This document shows positions 15,605 to 25,947 of a stretch of 64,000 nucleotides of DNA, one piece after another. Positions within the stretch are counted from its first letter, which is position 1. Every line of letters begins with the position of its first letter. The notes beneath the pieces were generated by a model. It did not search any database. It worked only from the letters and a program-made list of their open reading frames with translations, and was not told the DNA's origin. The position numbers and the translations under genes are program-made. Source of the stretch: an uncultured Marinobacter sp. (GTDB lineage Bacteria > Pseudomonadota > Gammaproteobacteria > Pseudomonadales > Oleiphilaceae); contig NZ_CAMYMK010000002.1 in assembly GCF_947259545.1 (NCBI RefSeq), positions 620,001 to 684,000 on the forward strand. Direction: 5' to 3'.

Positions 15605-18600
15605 ATGTCACAGTCCCGCCCATCACAACAACAAACCTTGCTGGAACAACTCGCTGACGCCCTCCAGGATCAGGAGTCGGATCCTCACGGCACGAGGAAC
15701 CTGCGGGAAATTGTCGCGAAGATGATGACCGAGTCCCAGTCCTGGGACGATGATCTGCACGCCCAGTTGGTTGAGTCGTTTGGCGAGACGTCTGGTGGTT
15801 TGTGTGCGCAGATGTTCAGTGGCGGCTTTCCGTCAGCATACCGGGCACGTTTCCCCGTGGCGGAGGCGATTGGCGACATCCACCAGATCCAGTCCATCGC
15901 CGTCAGTTCCGATGTACCCATGCGTTTCTACCAGCTTGCAGAGCCATTGTCCGACGGAGAGCTCAACTTCAAGCTTTATAGCCAGGGCAACCCGGTGATT
16001 CTCTCGGATGTCATTCCGATTCTCGAGAACCTGGGGATGCGGGTGCTGGGGGAGCATCCGTATCGGGTTCAGCGGCGGGACGGGCAACATTTCGGCGTCA
16101 GTGACTTTACCGTGGAGTGCCACTCCCATTGCCGTGACGCCGACCTGGAAAAGGCCAGGCCTCTGTTGCAGGAGGCGTTTCGTGAAATCTGGAATGGCTT
16201 CGCGGAAAATGACGACTTCAACCAGCTCATCATGGCTGCGGGGCTGGGGTGGCGCGAAGTCGCGCTGCTGAGGGCGTATTCCAGGTATATCAAGCAGATA
16301 CGTTTTGGCTTCAGCCAACCGTTCATTGCCGACACCCTGGCACGTCACCTGAATATCACCTCAATGCTGGTGCTCTACTTCAACGCGCGTTTTGATCCGG
16401 ATATCCCGGCGGAAACCCGGGAGGTGATGGTCGGGCGAATTGAGAGCGATATTCTTGGCGCACTGGAAGCCGTGGAAAGTCTGGATGACGACCGTATCCT
16501 CAGACGGTTCTATGTGCTGATCAAGGCAACGCTGAGAACCAACTACTACCAGCGCCAGCACGGTGGCCAGATCAAGGGCTACCTGTCCTTCAAGCTCGAC
16601 CCCGGCGCTATTCCCGACATCCCCAAACCCTGTCCGCGCTTTGAGGTGTTTGTGTATTCGCCACGGGTGGAAGGCGTTCATTTGCGGGCGGGGCCGGTCG
16701 CCCGGGGCGGTTTGCGCTGGTCCGATCGTGTCGAGGATTACCGCACCGAGATCTTGGGGCTGGTCAAGGCGCAGCAGGTCAAGAATTCGGTGATCGTGCC
16801 AGTTGGAGCCAAAGGCGGTTTCATCGTCAAGCAGCCGCCTCGGGACGGTTCCCGGGAGGACATGCGAGCCGAAGGCATCGCCTGCTACCAGACCTTTATT
16901 CGGGGGCTGCTGGATCTGACGGACAATCTGGACGGTGGCGTCGTTGTGCCTCCGCCCGATGTGGTTCGCCATGATGAGGACGATACCTACCTGGTGGTCG
17001 CCGCCGACAAGGGGACCGCCACGTTTTCCGACATCGCCAACCGGCTGTCGAAGGAATACGGTTTCTGGCTGGGCGATGCGTTTGCCTCCGGTGGCAGCGA
17101 GGGCTACGATCACAAGAAGATGGGCATTACCGCACGCGGTGCCTGGGAATCGGTGAAACGCCATTTCCTGGAAAAAGGGCTGGATACCCAGAAGGATGAA
17201 TTTACCGTGGTTGGCATCGGGGATATGGCCGGCGATGTTTTCGGGAACGGCATGCTGCTGTCCTATCGTATTCGCCTGATAGGTGCGTTTAACCACCAGC
17301 ATATTTTTATCGACCCGGTGCCGGATGCCAGGGCTTCCTTTGCCGAACGCCAGCGACTGTTCCAGACGCCTGGCTCGAGCTGGGCCGATTACGACGCCCG
17401 GCTGATCAGTGAGGGCGGCGGGGTATTTCCCCGCTCCATGAAATCGATCCCGCTTTCACCGCAGATGCGCGCCGTACTCAACGTTGAGGCCACCCGGTTA
17501 TCCCCCAACGAGTTGATCAGCGCGCTGCTCAAGGCGCCGGTGGACATGATGTGGAACGGCGGTATCGGCACTTATGTGAAGGCCAGGGATGAGTCCCACG
17601 AAGACGTGGGCGATAAATCCAATGACGGGTTAAGGATCAATTGCGACCAGCTGCGCTGCAAGGTGTTGGGTGAGGGTGGCAACCTTGGGGTGACCCAACT
17701 TGGTCGTATCGGTTTTGCCCGCACCGGCGGTGCCGCCAACAGTGACTTTATCGATAATGCCGGTGGGGTGGATTGCTCGGACCATGAGGTCAATATCAAG
17801 ATCCTGCTCAACGATCTGGTCCAGCAGGGGCGGCTGACGCTGGACGAACGCAACCGGATGCTGCGGGCGATGACGCCCGAAGTGGCCGATCTGGTGCTGC
17901 AAAACAATTACCGGCAGGCCATGACATTGAGCCTGGCCCAGAGTGGCGTTGTGGCCTCGGTAGACGAATACGAACGTCTGATGAGACGTCTGGAGACCGA
18001 GGGCAAGCTGGACCGGGCACTCGAATTCCTGCCCGACGATGATGAGCTTCAGACCCGGCGTGAACGCGCAGCGGGCTTTACCCGTCCGGAGCTGTCGGTG
18101 CTCGTTTCCTACGCCAAAATCGAGCTTAAACAGGCGCTGCTCACTGCTCCCATTGTTCACGATCACCGTTTTGCCCCGGCGCTCCATTCGGCCTTTCCTG
18201 CGTCGTTGCTGGAGACCTTTCCCGATGCCGTTGAGGCACACCCCCTGCGTGCCGAGATCTCCGCGACCCAGATCGCCAACGATATTGTCAATCGCATGGG
18301 AATTACCTGGGTCGACAGAATTCGCAACGCCACCGGGGTCGACTGTGGCCGCCTGGCCGCTGCGTATCTGATCTCCCTGCGCGTCCATGGCGTAGATGCC
18401 AAATGGGCCGACATTGAAGCGCTGGACGGCAAGGTCAGCGCACAGGTCCAGGCCGAGATGTTCGGAGATGTCATTCGCCTGGTTACGCGGAGTACCCGCT
18501 GGTTGTTGCAGAACCGCTGGCACGGCCTGGATCCGGACAACTGCCTGGGGCGTTATCAGGAACCTCTGGCCGAGGTGTTGGCGTCCAGAGAGCGGTTGGC

Positions 18601-19117
18601 AACGGTGATTCCGGAAAGTCGTTGGCAGGAAACTTATGAGGAGTACCATAAGGAAGAGGTGCCGGAGCATCTTGCCGCCTATTGTGCCTCGGCCGAGAGT
18701 CGCTATTGGCTGATGGATATGATCGAGATATCCCATCAGCTGGATCAGCCTCTTGAGTCCGTGGCATGGGTGTACTTCCGGCTGGGAGAAAGTCTGAACC
18801 TGACCTGGCTGGACAGGCAGATGCGAATATTCCGGGCGCGGGGGCATTGGCAGGTACTGGCAACCATACACTACCGGGATGAACTTGATCAGAAACTGCG
18901 GGATCTCACATCCAGTGTGTTTACCGCAGGAGCTGACGAGGTTCCCGGGGCGCATTCTCCGGAGCAGTTGCTGGAGGTCTGGCGAGAGGACAAACAGCCT
19001 TTACTGGGACGCTGGAAACGGATGCTGGGGGATATGCAGGCTGCCAACGAGGTTGATTGTGCGGTTTTCTCGGTTGCTCACGGCGTGCTTCGCGAGCTGG
19101 CCTCGAAGACCGGGTGA
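15605..19117 (+). CDS. NAD-specific glutamate dehydrogenase, large type, N-terminally short form
   Basis: Converts glutamate to 2-oxoglutarate plus ammonia with NAD+. It belongs to the large (GDH180-type) family: the core has FPSAYRARFPVAEAIGDI (about 76), GPVARGGLRWSDR (about 365), the catalytic-lysine segment PVGAKGGFIVK (Lys403) and GIGDMAGDVFGNGML. Typical members have about 1600 residues; this one has 1170 and lacks the roughly 400-450 residues before the FPSAYR segment. The shortness looks native: a ribosome site (CGGAGA) precedes the ATG and only 159 bp separate it from the divergent Lrp gene. With PutA downstream it completes proline to 2-oxoglutarate. A shorter NAD-GDH class near 1065 residues is known from Janthinobacterium, as I recall. 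Confidence 0.92.
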   Translation: MSQSRPSQQQTLLEQLADALQDQESDPHGTRNLREIVAKMMTESQSWDDDLHAQLVESFGETSGGLCAQMFSGGFPSAYRARFPVAEAIGDIHQIQSIAVSSDVPMRFYQLAEPLSDGELNFKLYSQGNPVILSDVIPILENLGMRVLGEHPYRVQRRDGQHFGVSDFTVECHSHCRDADLEKARPLLQEAFREIWNGFAENDDFNQLIMAAGLGWREVALLRAYSRYIKQIRFGFSQPFIADTLARHLNITSMLVLYFNARFDPDIPAETREVMVGRIESDILGALEAVESLDDDRILRRFYVLIKATLRTNYYQRQHGGQIKGYLSFKLDPGAIPDIPKPCPRFEVFVYSPRVEGVHLRAGPVARGGLRWSDRVEDYRTEILGLVKAQQVKNSVIVPVGAKGGFIVKQPPRDGSREDMRAEGIACYQTFIRGLLDLTDNLDGGVVVPPPDVVRHDEDDTYLVVAADKGTATFSDIANRLSKEYGFWLGDAFASGGSEGYDHKKMGITARGAWESVKRHFLEKGLDTQKDEFTVVGIGDMAGDVFGNGMLLSYRIRLIGAFNHQHIFIDPVPDARASFAERQRLFQTPGSSWADYDARLISEGGGVFPRSMKSIPLSPQMRAVLNVEATRLSPNELISALLKAPVDMMWNGGIGTYVKARDESHEDVGDKSNDGLRINCDQLRCKVLGEGGNLGVTQLGRIGFARTGGAANSDFIDNAGGVDCSDHEVNIKILLNDLVQQGRLTLDERNRMLRAMTPEVADLVLQNNYRQAMTLSLAQSGVVASVDEYERLMRRLETEGKLDRALEFLPDDDELQTRRERAAGFTRPELSVLVSYAKIELKQALLTAPIVHDHRFAPALHSAFPASLLETFPDAVEAHPLRAEISATQIANDIVNRMGITWVDRIRNATGVDCGRLAAAYLISLRVHGVDAKWADIEALDGKVSAQVQAEMFGDVIRLVTRSTRWLLQNRWHGLDPDNCLGRYQEPLAEVLASRERLATVIPESRWQETYEEYHKEEVPEHLAAYCASAESRYWLMDMIEISHQLDQPLESVAWVYFRLGESLNLTWLDRQMRIFRARGHWQVLATIHYRDELDQKLRDLTSSVFTAGADEVPGAHSPEQLLEVWREDKQPLLGRWKRMLGDMQAANEVDCAVFSVAHGVLRELASKTG

Positions 19118-19287
19118 TAAAGTGCCCTTGGGAAATGTATCTAGGTTTTAGTCTTTTAATGGGCAATTAATAAAATTTTAACTGGCAATAAAGACAAAAA
19201 GGTATGCAAGTACGGTTCTAATAGAGAAACAGTCTTTGTTGATCTCGGTAGAATGCGAGACAGATAAACAACTAAGAGGGTACAACT

Positions 19288-22200
19288 ATGAGACCGCAGC
19301 AGTCAGTGACTCCCGCACTTATCGATAGCCGGCAGGCCATTCGTGAATACTACCTGGCTGACGAATACACAGTGATTCGTGAGTTGATTGCCGGCGCTCA
19401 GTTGTCCCAGACAGAGCGCGACGCCATTTCTGCCCGAGCCGCCGATCTGGTGCGCGGCGTCCGCAAGAACGCCAAATCCACCATCATGGAAAAATTCCTG
19501 GCGGAATACGGCCTCACCACCAAAGAGGGCGTTGCCTTGATGTGTCTGGCGGAAGCGCTGCTGCGTGTACCAGACAACATGACCATCCACGCGCTTATTG
19601 AAGACAAAGTCACCTCCGGTGCCTGGGGCGCCCATGTGGGTAAGGCGTCCTCACCGCTGATCAACACCGCCACGGTTGCCTTGCTGATGACCAGCAACCT
19701 GCTGCGGGATTCGGAGCGTCACACCGTGGGCGATACCCTGCGCAAGCTGCTCAAGCGTTTCGGTGAGCCAGTGATCCGTACCGTGGCCGGTCAGGCGATG
19801 AAGGAAATGGGGCGCCAGTTCGTGCTGGGCCGTGACATCGATGAAGCCCAGGACGAAGCCCGAGAGTACATGGCCAAGGGCTACACCTATTCCTATGACA
19901 TGCTGGGTGAAGCCGCCCGCACCGATGACGACGCCAAGCATTATTTTGATGCCTACTCCAACGCTATCGACAGCATCGCCAAGGCCTGCGAAGGGGATGT
20001 GCGCAAGAATCCGGGGATTTCCGTCAAGCTCTCCGCATTGCTGGCCCGTTACGAGTACGGCAACAAGGAACGGGTGATGGACGAGTTGCTGCCCCGCGCC
20101 CGCACCCTGGTCAGGAAGGCAGCGGCGGCCAACATGGGCTTTAACATTGACGCCGAGGAACAGGATCGTCTGGATCTGTCTCTGGATGTGATCGAAGCCC
20201 TGGTGTCTGATCCCGAGCTGGCCGGCTGGGAAGGTTTCGGCGTGGTGGTTCAGGCATACGGCAAGCGGGCTTCCCATACGCTGGACTGGCTCTACGGGTT
20301 GGCTGAAAAATACGATCGCCGTTTCATGGTTCGTCTGGTCAAGGGCGCCTATTGGGACGCCGAAATCAAGCGTGCCCAGGTGATGGGCCTGAGCGGCTTC
20401 CCGGTGTTTACCCGTAAGGCGTGCAGCGATGTGTCATTCGTCTCCTGCGCCACCAAACTGCTGAACATGGCCGATCGGATCTACCCGCAGTTCGCCACCC
20501 ATAACGCCCACTCGGTTTCCTCGATTCTTGAACTGGCCAAGGTCAAAGGCGTGGATAGCTACGAATTCCAGCGCCTGCACGGCATGGGTGAATCTCTGCA
20601 CGATGAGGTGCTGAAAGTCAGTGGTGTTCCGTGTCGCATTTATGCGCCGGTCGGCCCCCACAAGGATCTGCTGGCGTATCTGGTTCGTCGCCTGCTTGAG
20701 AACGGCGCCAACAGCTCGTTCGTAAACCAGATTGTCGATACCAGCATCACCCCGGAAGAGATCGCCAAGGATCCGATCCTGAGCGTGGAAGAAATGGGCA
20801 ACAACATTTCCAGCAAGGCGATCGTGCATCCGTTCAAGCTGTTCGGGGAACACCGCCGCAACTCCAAGGGCTGGGACATCACCGATCCGGTCACGGTGAA
20901 GGAGATCGATGAAGGTCGCGATGTCTACCGGGATTATCGGTGGAAGGGCGGCCCGGTGATTGCCGGTGAGGTGGCCGGTACAGAGGTTCAGGTAGTGCGT
21001 AATCCCGCCAACCTGGACGATCTGGTCGGGCATGTGACCCAGGCTTCCGATGCGGACGTGGATACCGCTATTACCGCAGCTACATCAGGTTTCGGTAGCT
21101 GGTCCAAAACACCCGTTGAAGAGCGGGCGGCGTTAGTGCGCAAGGTGGGTGACCTTTATGAAGAGCATGCTTACGAGCTGTTCGCGCTGACTACCCGGGA
21201 GGCCGGCAAGTCCCTGCTGGATGCGGTTGCCGAGATCCGCGAAGCAGTGGATTTTGCCCAGTACTACGCCAATGAGGCCATCCGCTATAAAGACAGCGGT
21301 GATGCCCGTGGCGTGATGTGTTGTATCTCGCCGTGGAACTTCCCGCTGGCCATCTTTACCGGCCAGATTCTGGCCAACCTCGCTGCCGGTAACACCGTGG
21401 TTGCCAAACCCGCCGAGCAGACGTCTCTGCTGGCGGCACGGGCGGTGGAACTGATGCATGAAGCCGGTATACCCCGCGATGTCATTCAGTTGCTGCCCGG
21501 CACGGGCGCGACCGTCGGGGCCGCGCTGACCGCCGATTCCCGGGTGGCCGGCGTGTGCTTCACCGGCTCCACGGCAACGGCCCAGAGTATTAACAAGATG
21601 ATGACCGAAACCATGGCTCCGGATGCCCCGCTGGTGGCGGAAACCGGCGGTCTCAACGCCATGATCGTGGATTCCACTGCGCTGCCGGAGCAGGTGGTGC
21701 GGGATGTGCTGGCCTCCTCCTTCCAGAGCGCGGGGCAGCGTTGTTCGGCGCTGCGCATGCTCTACGTGCAGAAAGACATCGCCGACAACCTGCTGGAGAT
21801 GCTTTACGGCGCCATGGAGGAACTGGGCATTGGCGATCCATGGCTGTTGTCTACGGATGTGGGGCCGGTTATTGATGAGACGGCGAAGAAGAAAATCGTC
21901 GATCACTGCGATAAGTTCGAGCGTAATGGCCGCCTGCTGAAGAAACTCCCGATTCCCGACAAGGGGCTGTTCGTATCGCCGGCGGTACTCAAGGTCAGCG
22001 GTATCGAAGAAATGGAAGAAGAGATCTTTGGCCCGGTGCTGCATGTGGCTACCTTTGCGGCCAAGGACATCGACAAGGTGGTGGATGACATCAACGCCAA
22101 GGGTTATGGCCTGACGTTTGGTATTCACAGCCGGGTTGACCGCCGGGTTGAGCGGATCTCAAGCCGGATCAAGGTGGGCAACACCTACGTCAACCGCAAC

Positions 22201-22917
22201 CAGATTGGTGCCATCGTCGGCTCCCAGCCCTTTGGTGGCGAGGGGCTGTCCGGGACGGGGCCCAAGGCGGGTGGTCCGCAGTACGTTCGTCGCTTCCTGA
22301 AGGGGGCAACGGTCGAACGTCCGGCGGACTCCGGTGCCAAGTCCGTTGATATCAAAAAGCTTGAAGGGCTGATTGGCAAGCTGCGCGACATGAAGGCGCC
22401 GGCACCAGAAGTGAGAATCGAGGCCATGAAACCGATCTTCGGTGAGGTTCCGGAGCCGCTGGATGCCCATGCCGAAGAGTTGCCAGGCCCAACCGGCGAG
22501 CTGAACCGCCTGTCCAACCACGCCCGTGGCATTGTTCTCTGTCTCGGACCGGACAAGCAAACCGCGCTGGAGCAGGCCACGATGGCGCTGTCTCAGGGCA
22601 ATAAAGTCGTTGTGATCGCGCCAGGCGTGGAAGACACCGTAAATCGTGCTGCCGAGGCCGGCCTGCCGATCGTTGGTGTTGAAGGGTTGTTGGAGCCCGA
22701 GGCATTGGCAATGGCCCGTGGTTTCCAGGCAGTGGTGAGTTGTGCCGAGCAGTCCCTGCTGGGGGAATACCGCCAGGCACTGGCGAAGCGTGACGGCGCG
22801 CTGTTGCCATTGATCACGGAACATACCCTCGACCAGCGGTTCGTGATCGAGCGCCACCTGTGTGTGGATACCACCGCCGCCGGTGGTAACGCCAGCCTGA
22901 TCGCTGCCTCCGAGTAA
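19288..22917 (+). CDS. putA: Bifunctional proline dehydrogenase / P5C dehydrogenase, without DNA-binding domain
   Basis: A peripheral membrane flavoenzyme of 1209 residues oxidising proline to glutamate in two steps. The proline dehydrogenase barrel (about 190-480) has RFMVRLVKGAYWDAEIKRA, QFATHNAHS and YEFQRLHGMGE. The aldehyde dehydrogenase domain (about 560-1010) has catalytic Cys819 in SAGQRCSAL and general-base Glu785 in AETGGLNAM. A C-terminal domain (about 1040-1209) resembles the ALDH-like tail of long PutAs. E. coli PutA starts with a ribbon-helix-helix repressor domain; this one has none, so control must come from elsewhere, most likely the nearby Lrp-type regulator. It follows the glutamate dehydrogenase by 170 bp, an AT-rich gap likely to hold its own promoter. 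Confidence 0.96.
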   Translation: MRPQQSVTPALIDSRQAIREYYLADEYTVIRELIAGAQLSQTERDAISARAADLVRGVRKNAKSTIMEKFLAEYGLTTKEGVALMCLAEALLRVPDNMTIHALIEDKVTSGAWGAHVGKASSPLINTATVALLMTSNLLRDSERHTVGDTLRKLLKRFGEPVIRTVAGQAMKEMGRQFVLGRDIDEAQDEAREYMAKGYTYSYDMLGEAARTDDDAKHYFDAYSNAIDSIAKACEGDVRKNPGISVKLSALLARYEYGNKERVMDELLPRARTLVRKAAAANMGFNIDAEEQDRLDLSLDVIEALVSDPELAGWEGFGVVVQAYGKRASHTLDWLYGLAEKYDRRFMVRLVKGAYWDAEIKRAQVMGLSGFPVFTRKACSDVSFVSCATKLLNMADRIYPQFATHNAHSVSSILELAKVKGVDSYEFQRLHGMGESLHDEVLKVSGVPCRIYAPVGPHKDLLAYLVRRLLENGANSSFVNQIVDTSITPEEIAKDPILSVEEMGNNISSKAIVHPFKLFGEHRRNSKGWDITDPVTVKEIDEGRDVYRDYRWKGGPVIAGEVAGTEVQVVRNPANLDDLVGHVTQASDADVDTAITAATSGFGSWSKTPVEERAALVRKVGDLYEEHAYELFALTTREAGKSLLDAVAEIREAVDFAQYYANEAIRYKDSGDARGVMCCISPWNFPLAIFTGQILANLAAGNTVVAKPAEQTSLLAARAVELMHEAGIPRDVIQLLPGTGATVGAALTADSRVAGVCFTGSTATAQSINKMMTETMAPDAPLVAETGGLNAMIVDSTALPEQVVRDVLASSFQSAGQRCSALRMLYVQKDIADNLLEMLYGAMEELGIGDPWLLSTDVGPVIDETAKKKIVDHCDKFERNGRLLKKLPIPDKGLFVSPAVLKVSGIEEMEEEIFGPVLHVATFAAKDIDKVVDDINAKGYGLTFGIHSRVDRRVERISSRIKVGNTYVNRNQIGAIVGSQPFGGEGLSGTGPKAGGPQYVRRFLKGATVERPADSGAKSVDIKKLEGLIGKLRDMKAPAPEVRIEAMKPIFGEVPEPLDAHAEELPGPTGELNRLSNHARGIVLCLGPDKQTALEQATMALSQGNKVVVIAPGVEDTVNRAAEAGLPIVGVEGLLEPEALAMARGFQAVVSCAEQSLLGEYRQALAKRDGALLPLITEHTLDQRFVIERHLCVDTTAAGGNASLIAASE

Positions 22918-22927
22918 GGATCGCACA

Positions 22928-22973
22928 GGCCAGGTGACGACTCCCCAGGGAAGGGGAGGCTATACTCCTGGCC
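22928..22973. terminator. Nested hairpin between convergent putA and the membrane protein gene
   Basis: An outer stem GGCCAGG (22928-22934) with CCTGGCC (22967-22973) encloses an inner stem CTCCCC (22941-22946) with GGGGAG (22953-22958). It sits in the 63-bp space between two convergent stop codons, so it is a plausible two-way terminator, without a strong T-run. Confidence 0.5.
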
Positions 22974-22980
22974 GGTTCTG

Positions 22981-24132
22981 TTAGTTGCGCTGGTAAAAGG
23001 CCCGGCTCTTCTCGTGCACCGGCCCCATGTCGACCATTGAGAATCCCATCACCGGCCGATGCAGGTAAAACACATACTCACTACCCGTCGGCACCGTTTC
23101 CCAATATTCCGGGATATGGCTGCTCCGTTGGTCGATGGTCGGATGTCCGGGATGCTCGAACAGTGCCGTGGCGGTTGATTGGTAAGGGACCGCAATCGGC
23201 TGCGGAGAAGCGAGCAGGCTATAGCGTTGCAGGCCGGGGTAGGTGGCGGCAACGGCGGCCAGGGTGATCAGTGCCGTGACGCCAAGGCGTTCCGCCATCG
23301 GTGCACCCCGACCCAGGCGAATGCCGAGCGCCGCAGTTAGCATTCCGGCGGATACAAAGGGCCAGAGGGGGAGATTGCCCAGCACCAGATAATCGGTGAG
23401 CAGCACGAAATCCGCTACCCCATAGAGGCCGAAAATGGCCAGCAGGGCCAGTTGTGCCACCATGCCCTTGTGAGTCATCAGGTTGTACTGATTGGCCAGT
23501 GGACCGCTGGAGGCGGGCTCGGACAGAGTAATTGCCTGGCCGGTGGCTGCGGACAGCGACTGCACCAGCGGTGCCTCTTTCAGCAGGCCGGGGAGCTTGT
23601 CCCCGGGTTTGCCAAAGACATCTCTCAGGCCCATACGATGGTCTGGTCCCTGCAGGCGGAGAAAGTTATAGGGCTGTAAGCGGTAGGTCTGTCTCGCCGT
23701 GACAACTTCCAGTCGTGAATGATGGAGTGCCGGAGTCAGCGCTTTCGGCGCGGTGGCGGCCCTGAGCCGGATCTCCTGGATGCTGTGAATCAGGATGCGA
23801 TGATCGCCGGTGGTCAGGCCCATCAGTCCCATGCCGGTCAGCCGGGGTATGTGGATCTTGAGGGTGGACGAATCCAGTTCTACCCGGACTTTCCGGTTAC
23901 TGACAACAATGAAAGGCAGCAGTGCCAGTAGCGCCATTACCAGAATGCTCTCGTAGCTCAGGGAGCCATCGTCCGAATGCATCAGTTTTGATAAATCACC
24001 GGTTTCACTGATCCCCAGCCAAGCCAACACCACGAATACGCCCAACATAGGCAGCAGAATCACGCTGAGCAGGACAGCCATGTGAGTGGTTCGCAGAATG
24101 CCGGGGGAGTATCGAAAGTGTTGGGTGGTCAT
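22981..24132 (-). CDS. Membrane protein of unknown function
   Basis: A 383-residue protein I do not recognise. Hydrophobic segments lie at about 18-41, 62-79, 225-247, 252-270 and 283-300. Between segments two and three is a soluble domain of about 140 residues, strand-rich, of a kind seen in PH-like or YdbS-type membrane proteins (KVRVELDSSTLKIHIPRL). The C-terminal 80 residues are soluble. It lies alone, convergent with putA and divergent from efpL. Confidence 0.65.
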   Translation of the reverse strand: MTTQHFRYSPGILRTTHMAVLLSVILLPMLGVFVVLAWLGISETGDLSKLMHSDDGSLSYESILVMALLALLPFIVVSNRKVRVELDSSTLKIHIPRLTGMGLMGLTTGDHRILIHSIQEIRLRAATAPKALTPALHHSRLEVVTARQTYRLQPYNFLRLQGPDHRMGLRDVFGKPGDKLPGLLKEAPLVQSLSAATGQAITLSEPASSGPLANQYNLMTHKGMVAQLALLAIFGLYGVADFVLLTDYLVLGNLPLWPFVSAGMLTAALGIRLGRGAPMAERLGVTALITLAAVAATYPGLQRYSLLASPQPIAVPYQSTATALFEHPGHPTIDQRSSHIPEYWETVPTGSEYVFYLHRPVMGFSMVDMGPVHEKSRAFYQRN

Positions 24133-24325
24133 GGTCTGCTACGTCCCTGATAGTGTTTCTATAGGCCATTAACACGGCGAGGATAGCATGGAGCCCCGGG
24201 GGTGGTTTGTGACGGGCTACCTATTGGGTGGTTGTGCAGAACACAAGCACCTATCGCTTTGTCGCCCGTCTTCATGGTATATCAGCAACTCTTTTGTCCC
24301 ATTCTTTATTCCGGAACCAGAAACA

Positions 24326-24892
24326 ATGCCAAAAGCCAGTGAAATCAAGAAGAACTCAGCGGTCGAGTATGAAGGCAGGGCCTATTTCGTAAAGGACATC
24401 GAGCGGTCGGTGCCACAGGGGCGTGCCGGCGGCAGCCTGTACCGCATGCGGATGTATGACGTAGTGACAGGTAACAAGATAGACGAGACCTTCAAGGACT
24501 CGGACATGCTGAACCTGGCAGACCTGGTTCGCAGACCGGCGACCTTTTCCTATTCCGATGGCGACGAGTACGTCTTCATGGACAGTGAAGACTTCACGCA
24601 ATACAGCCTGAACCGGGAGTCCATCGCGGAAGAGCTGCTGTTTATCAGCGAAGACACCGAGGGCCTGATGGTGATTCTGGTGAGTGATGCCCCGGTCGCA
24701 CTGGGTCTTCCGCCGACGGTGGACCTGGAAATCGTGGAAACCGATCCATCCATCAAGGGCGGTTCGGCAACGGCGCGAACCAAGCCGGCGACATTGTCGA
24801 CCGGGCTGGTGATCCAGGTGCCCGAGCACATTTCCACCGGCGACAGGATCAAGGTGAATGTAGAGGAGCGCCGGTTCCTGGGGCGTGTCTGA
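24326..24892 (+). CDS. efpL: EF-P paralogue EfpL (YeiP)
   Basis: A 188-residue, three-domain translation factor that relieves ribosome stalling at proline-rich and some other motifs. It aligns closely with E. coli EfpL/YeiP along its length, for example [17 protein letters not shown] and [14 protein letters not shown]. The tip loop of domain I is [12 protein letters not shown], with Arg33 where canonical EF-P has its modified lysine. EfpL is not known to need a modification enzyme, and none is seen nearby. The start is the ATG at 24326, matching the MPxAxEIKK opening of the family; the frame is open further upstream without family resemblance. Confidence 0.93.
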   Translation: MPKASEIKKNSAVEYEGRAYFVKDIERSVPQGRAGGSLYRMRMYDVVTGNKIDETFKDSDMLNLADLVRRPATFSYSDGDEYVFMDSEDFTQYSLNRESIAEELLFISEDTEGLMVILVSDAPVALGLPPTVDLEIVETDPSIKGGSATARTKPATLSTGLVIQVPEHISTGDRIKVNVEERRFLGRV

Positions 24893-24962
24893 CCTGATTT
24901 GAAAGGGGCGCCCTTCGGAATTGATAATGGGGGTAACGCCAAGATTTCTGAAGGAGGCGATT

Positions 24963-25322
24963 ATGACTACCTCAGCCAGCAAACTGGTGGTGTTCTACGA
25001 TGGCTCCTGCTCCGCCTGCATCAAGGACCGCCGGTGGTACGAAAAGCTGGCGGGGAGGACAGGAGAGTCCGTTGAGTGGCTGGATATTACCGGGCGTGAT
25101 GAAGAGTTGCGCCGTCAGGGCATTGACCCTGACAAGGCCCTCCGGGAGCTGCACGTCAAGGACGACCAGGGCAGGGTACACCGGGAAATGGATGCCTATA
25201 TCCTGCTGATGTCCCGCGTGCCCGCCCTGAAACCCCTGGCGTGGCTGATTGGCTTGCCGGTGATTCGGCCCGCTCTTGCTTGGCTGTATCATCGATGGGT
25301 GGCCAAGCGCCTCAGCAGTTGA
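24963..25322 (+). CDS. DCC-family thiol-disulfide oxidoreductase-like protein (DUF393)
   Basis: A 119-residue protein of the DUF393/DCC family, named after the N-terminal DGSCSAC motif (residues 11-17), whose CxxC resembles thioredoxin. The C-terminal part (PVIRPALAWLYHRWVAKR) matches the usual tail of the family. GAAGGAGG lies six bases before the ATG. Substrate unknown. It follows efpL by 70 bp in the same direction and is convergent with a GFA-type gene. Confidence 0.85.
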   Translation: MTTSASKLVVFYDGSCSACIKDRRWYEKLAGRTGESVEWLDITGRDEELRRQGIDPDKALRELHVKDDQGRVHREMDAYILLMSRVPALKPLAWLIGLPVIRPALAWLYHRWVAKRLSS

Positions 25323-25325
25323 TCT

Positions 25326-25751
25326 TCATTCGGGCAGGGTTTCTCCCGAGCCCCCCATCTCCGCTGGCACGTCCTTCATTTTGGGCAGGCCGTCGTGGAT
25401 GGGCAGTACGGATTCCTGGTAGTGAACATGCAGTGCCGGTTTGAATTCCAGGTCGGGCAGGTTGGCTACGTAAACATCCACCAGCCCCATTGTCGGGTGG
25501 TCGGTAAAGACGTGCCCACCGCACTTCTTGCACCATTTCCGGTAGCTTTGTTCAGTCAGGTGGAAAGTGCCAATCTGATCCTCGCCGGCAAGAACTTCGA
25601 AGTTGCTGGGCGGCCATAACGAGAACGCGTTCACGGGGCCCGCTGACCAACGCCGACAGGAATCGCAATGGCAATAGCCCATGGCCGCTGGCTCACCACT
25701 GACCTGAAATTTCACCTCACCACAGAAACAGCTGCCTTGATGCTGGCTCAT
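25326..25751 (-). CDS. GFA-family (Gfa-like) zinc-binding protein
   Basis: A 141-residue Gfa/CENP-V fold protein related to glutathione-dependent formaldehyde-activating enzyme. Zinc-binding cysteines are seen in GSCFCGEVKF (start), GYCHCDSCRRW (about 28) and KWCKKCGGHVF (about 78). A role with glutathione adducts is suggested by the family, but most members are uncharacterised. The ATG at 25751 has GGGAG seven bases upstream, better placed than the in-frame ATG five codons earlier. Confidence 0.82.
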   Translation of the reverse strand: MSQHQGSCFCGEVKFQVSGEPAAMGYCHCDSCRRWSAGPVNAFSLWPPSNFEVLAGEDQIGTFHLTEQSYRKWCKKCGGHVFTDHPTMGLVDVYVANLPDLEFKPALHVHYQESVLPIHDGLPKMKDVPAEMGGSGETLPE

Positions 25752-25947
25752 AATGCTCTCCCTCAATTGCCTGGATACGGAACGTTTCCATATTTACCGT
25801 TATTAATGGCGCTCGGGTTAATATTCCAGAGACATATTGTTGATGTAAATACTTCGAAAGTGCCGATAGCGGGCCACAGCTGATTTGCTCTGTTATCTGT
25901 GGGGTTGTTTCAGTACGCTTGGCAACTTGGCTCATCAGGAGGGAAGC

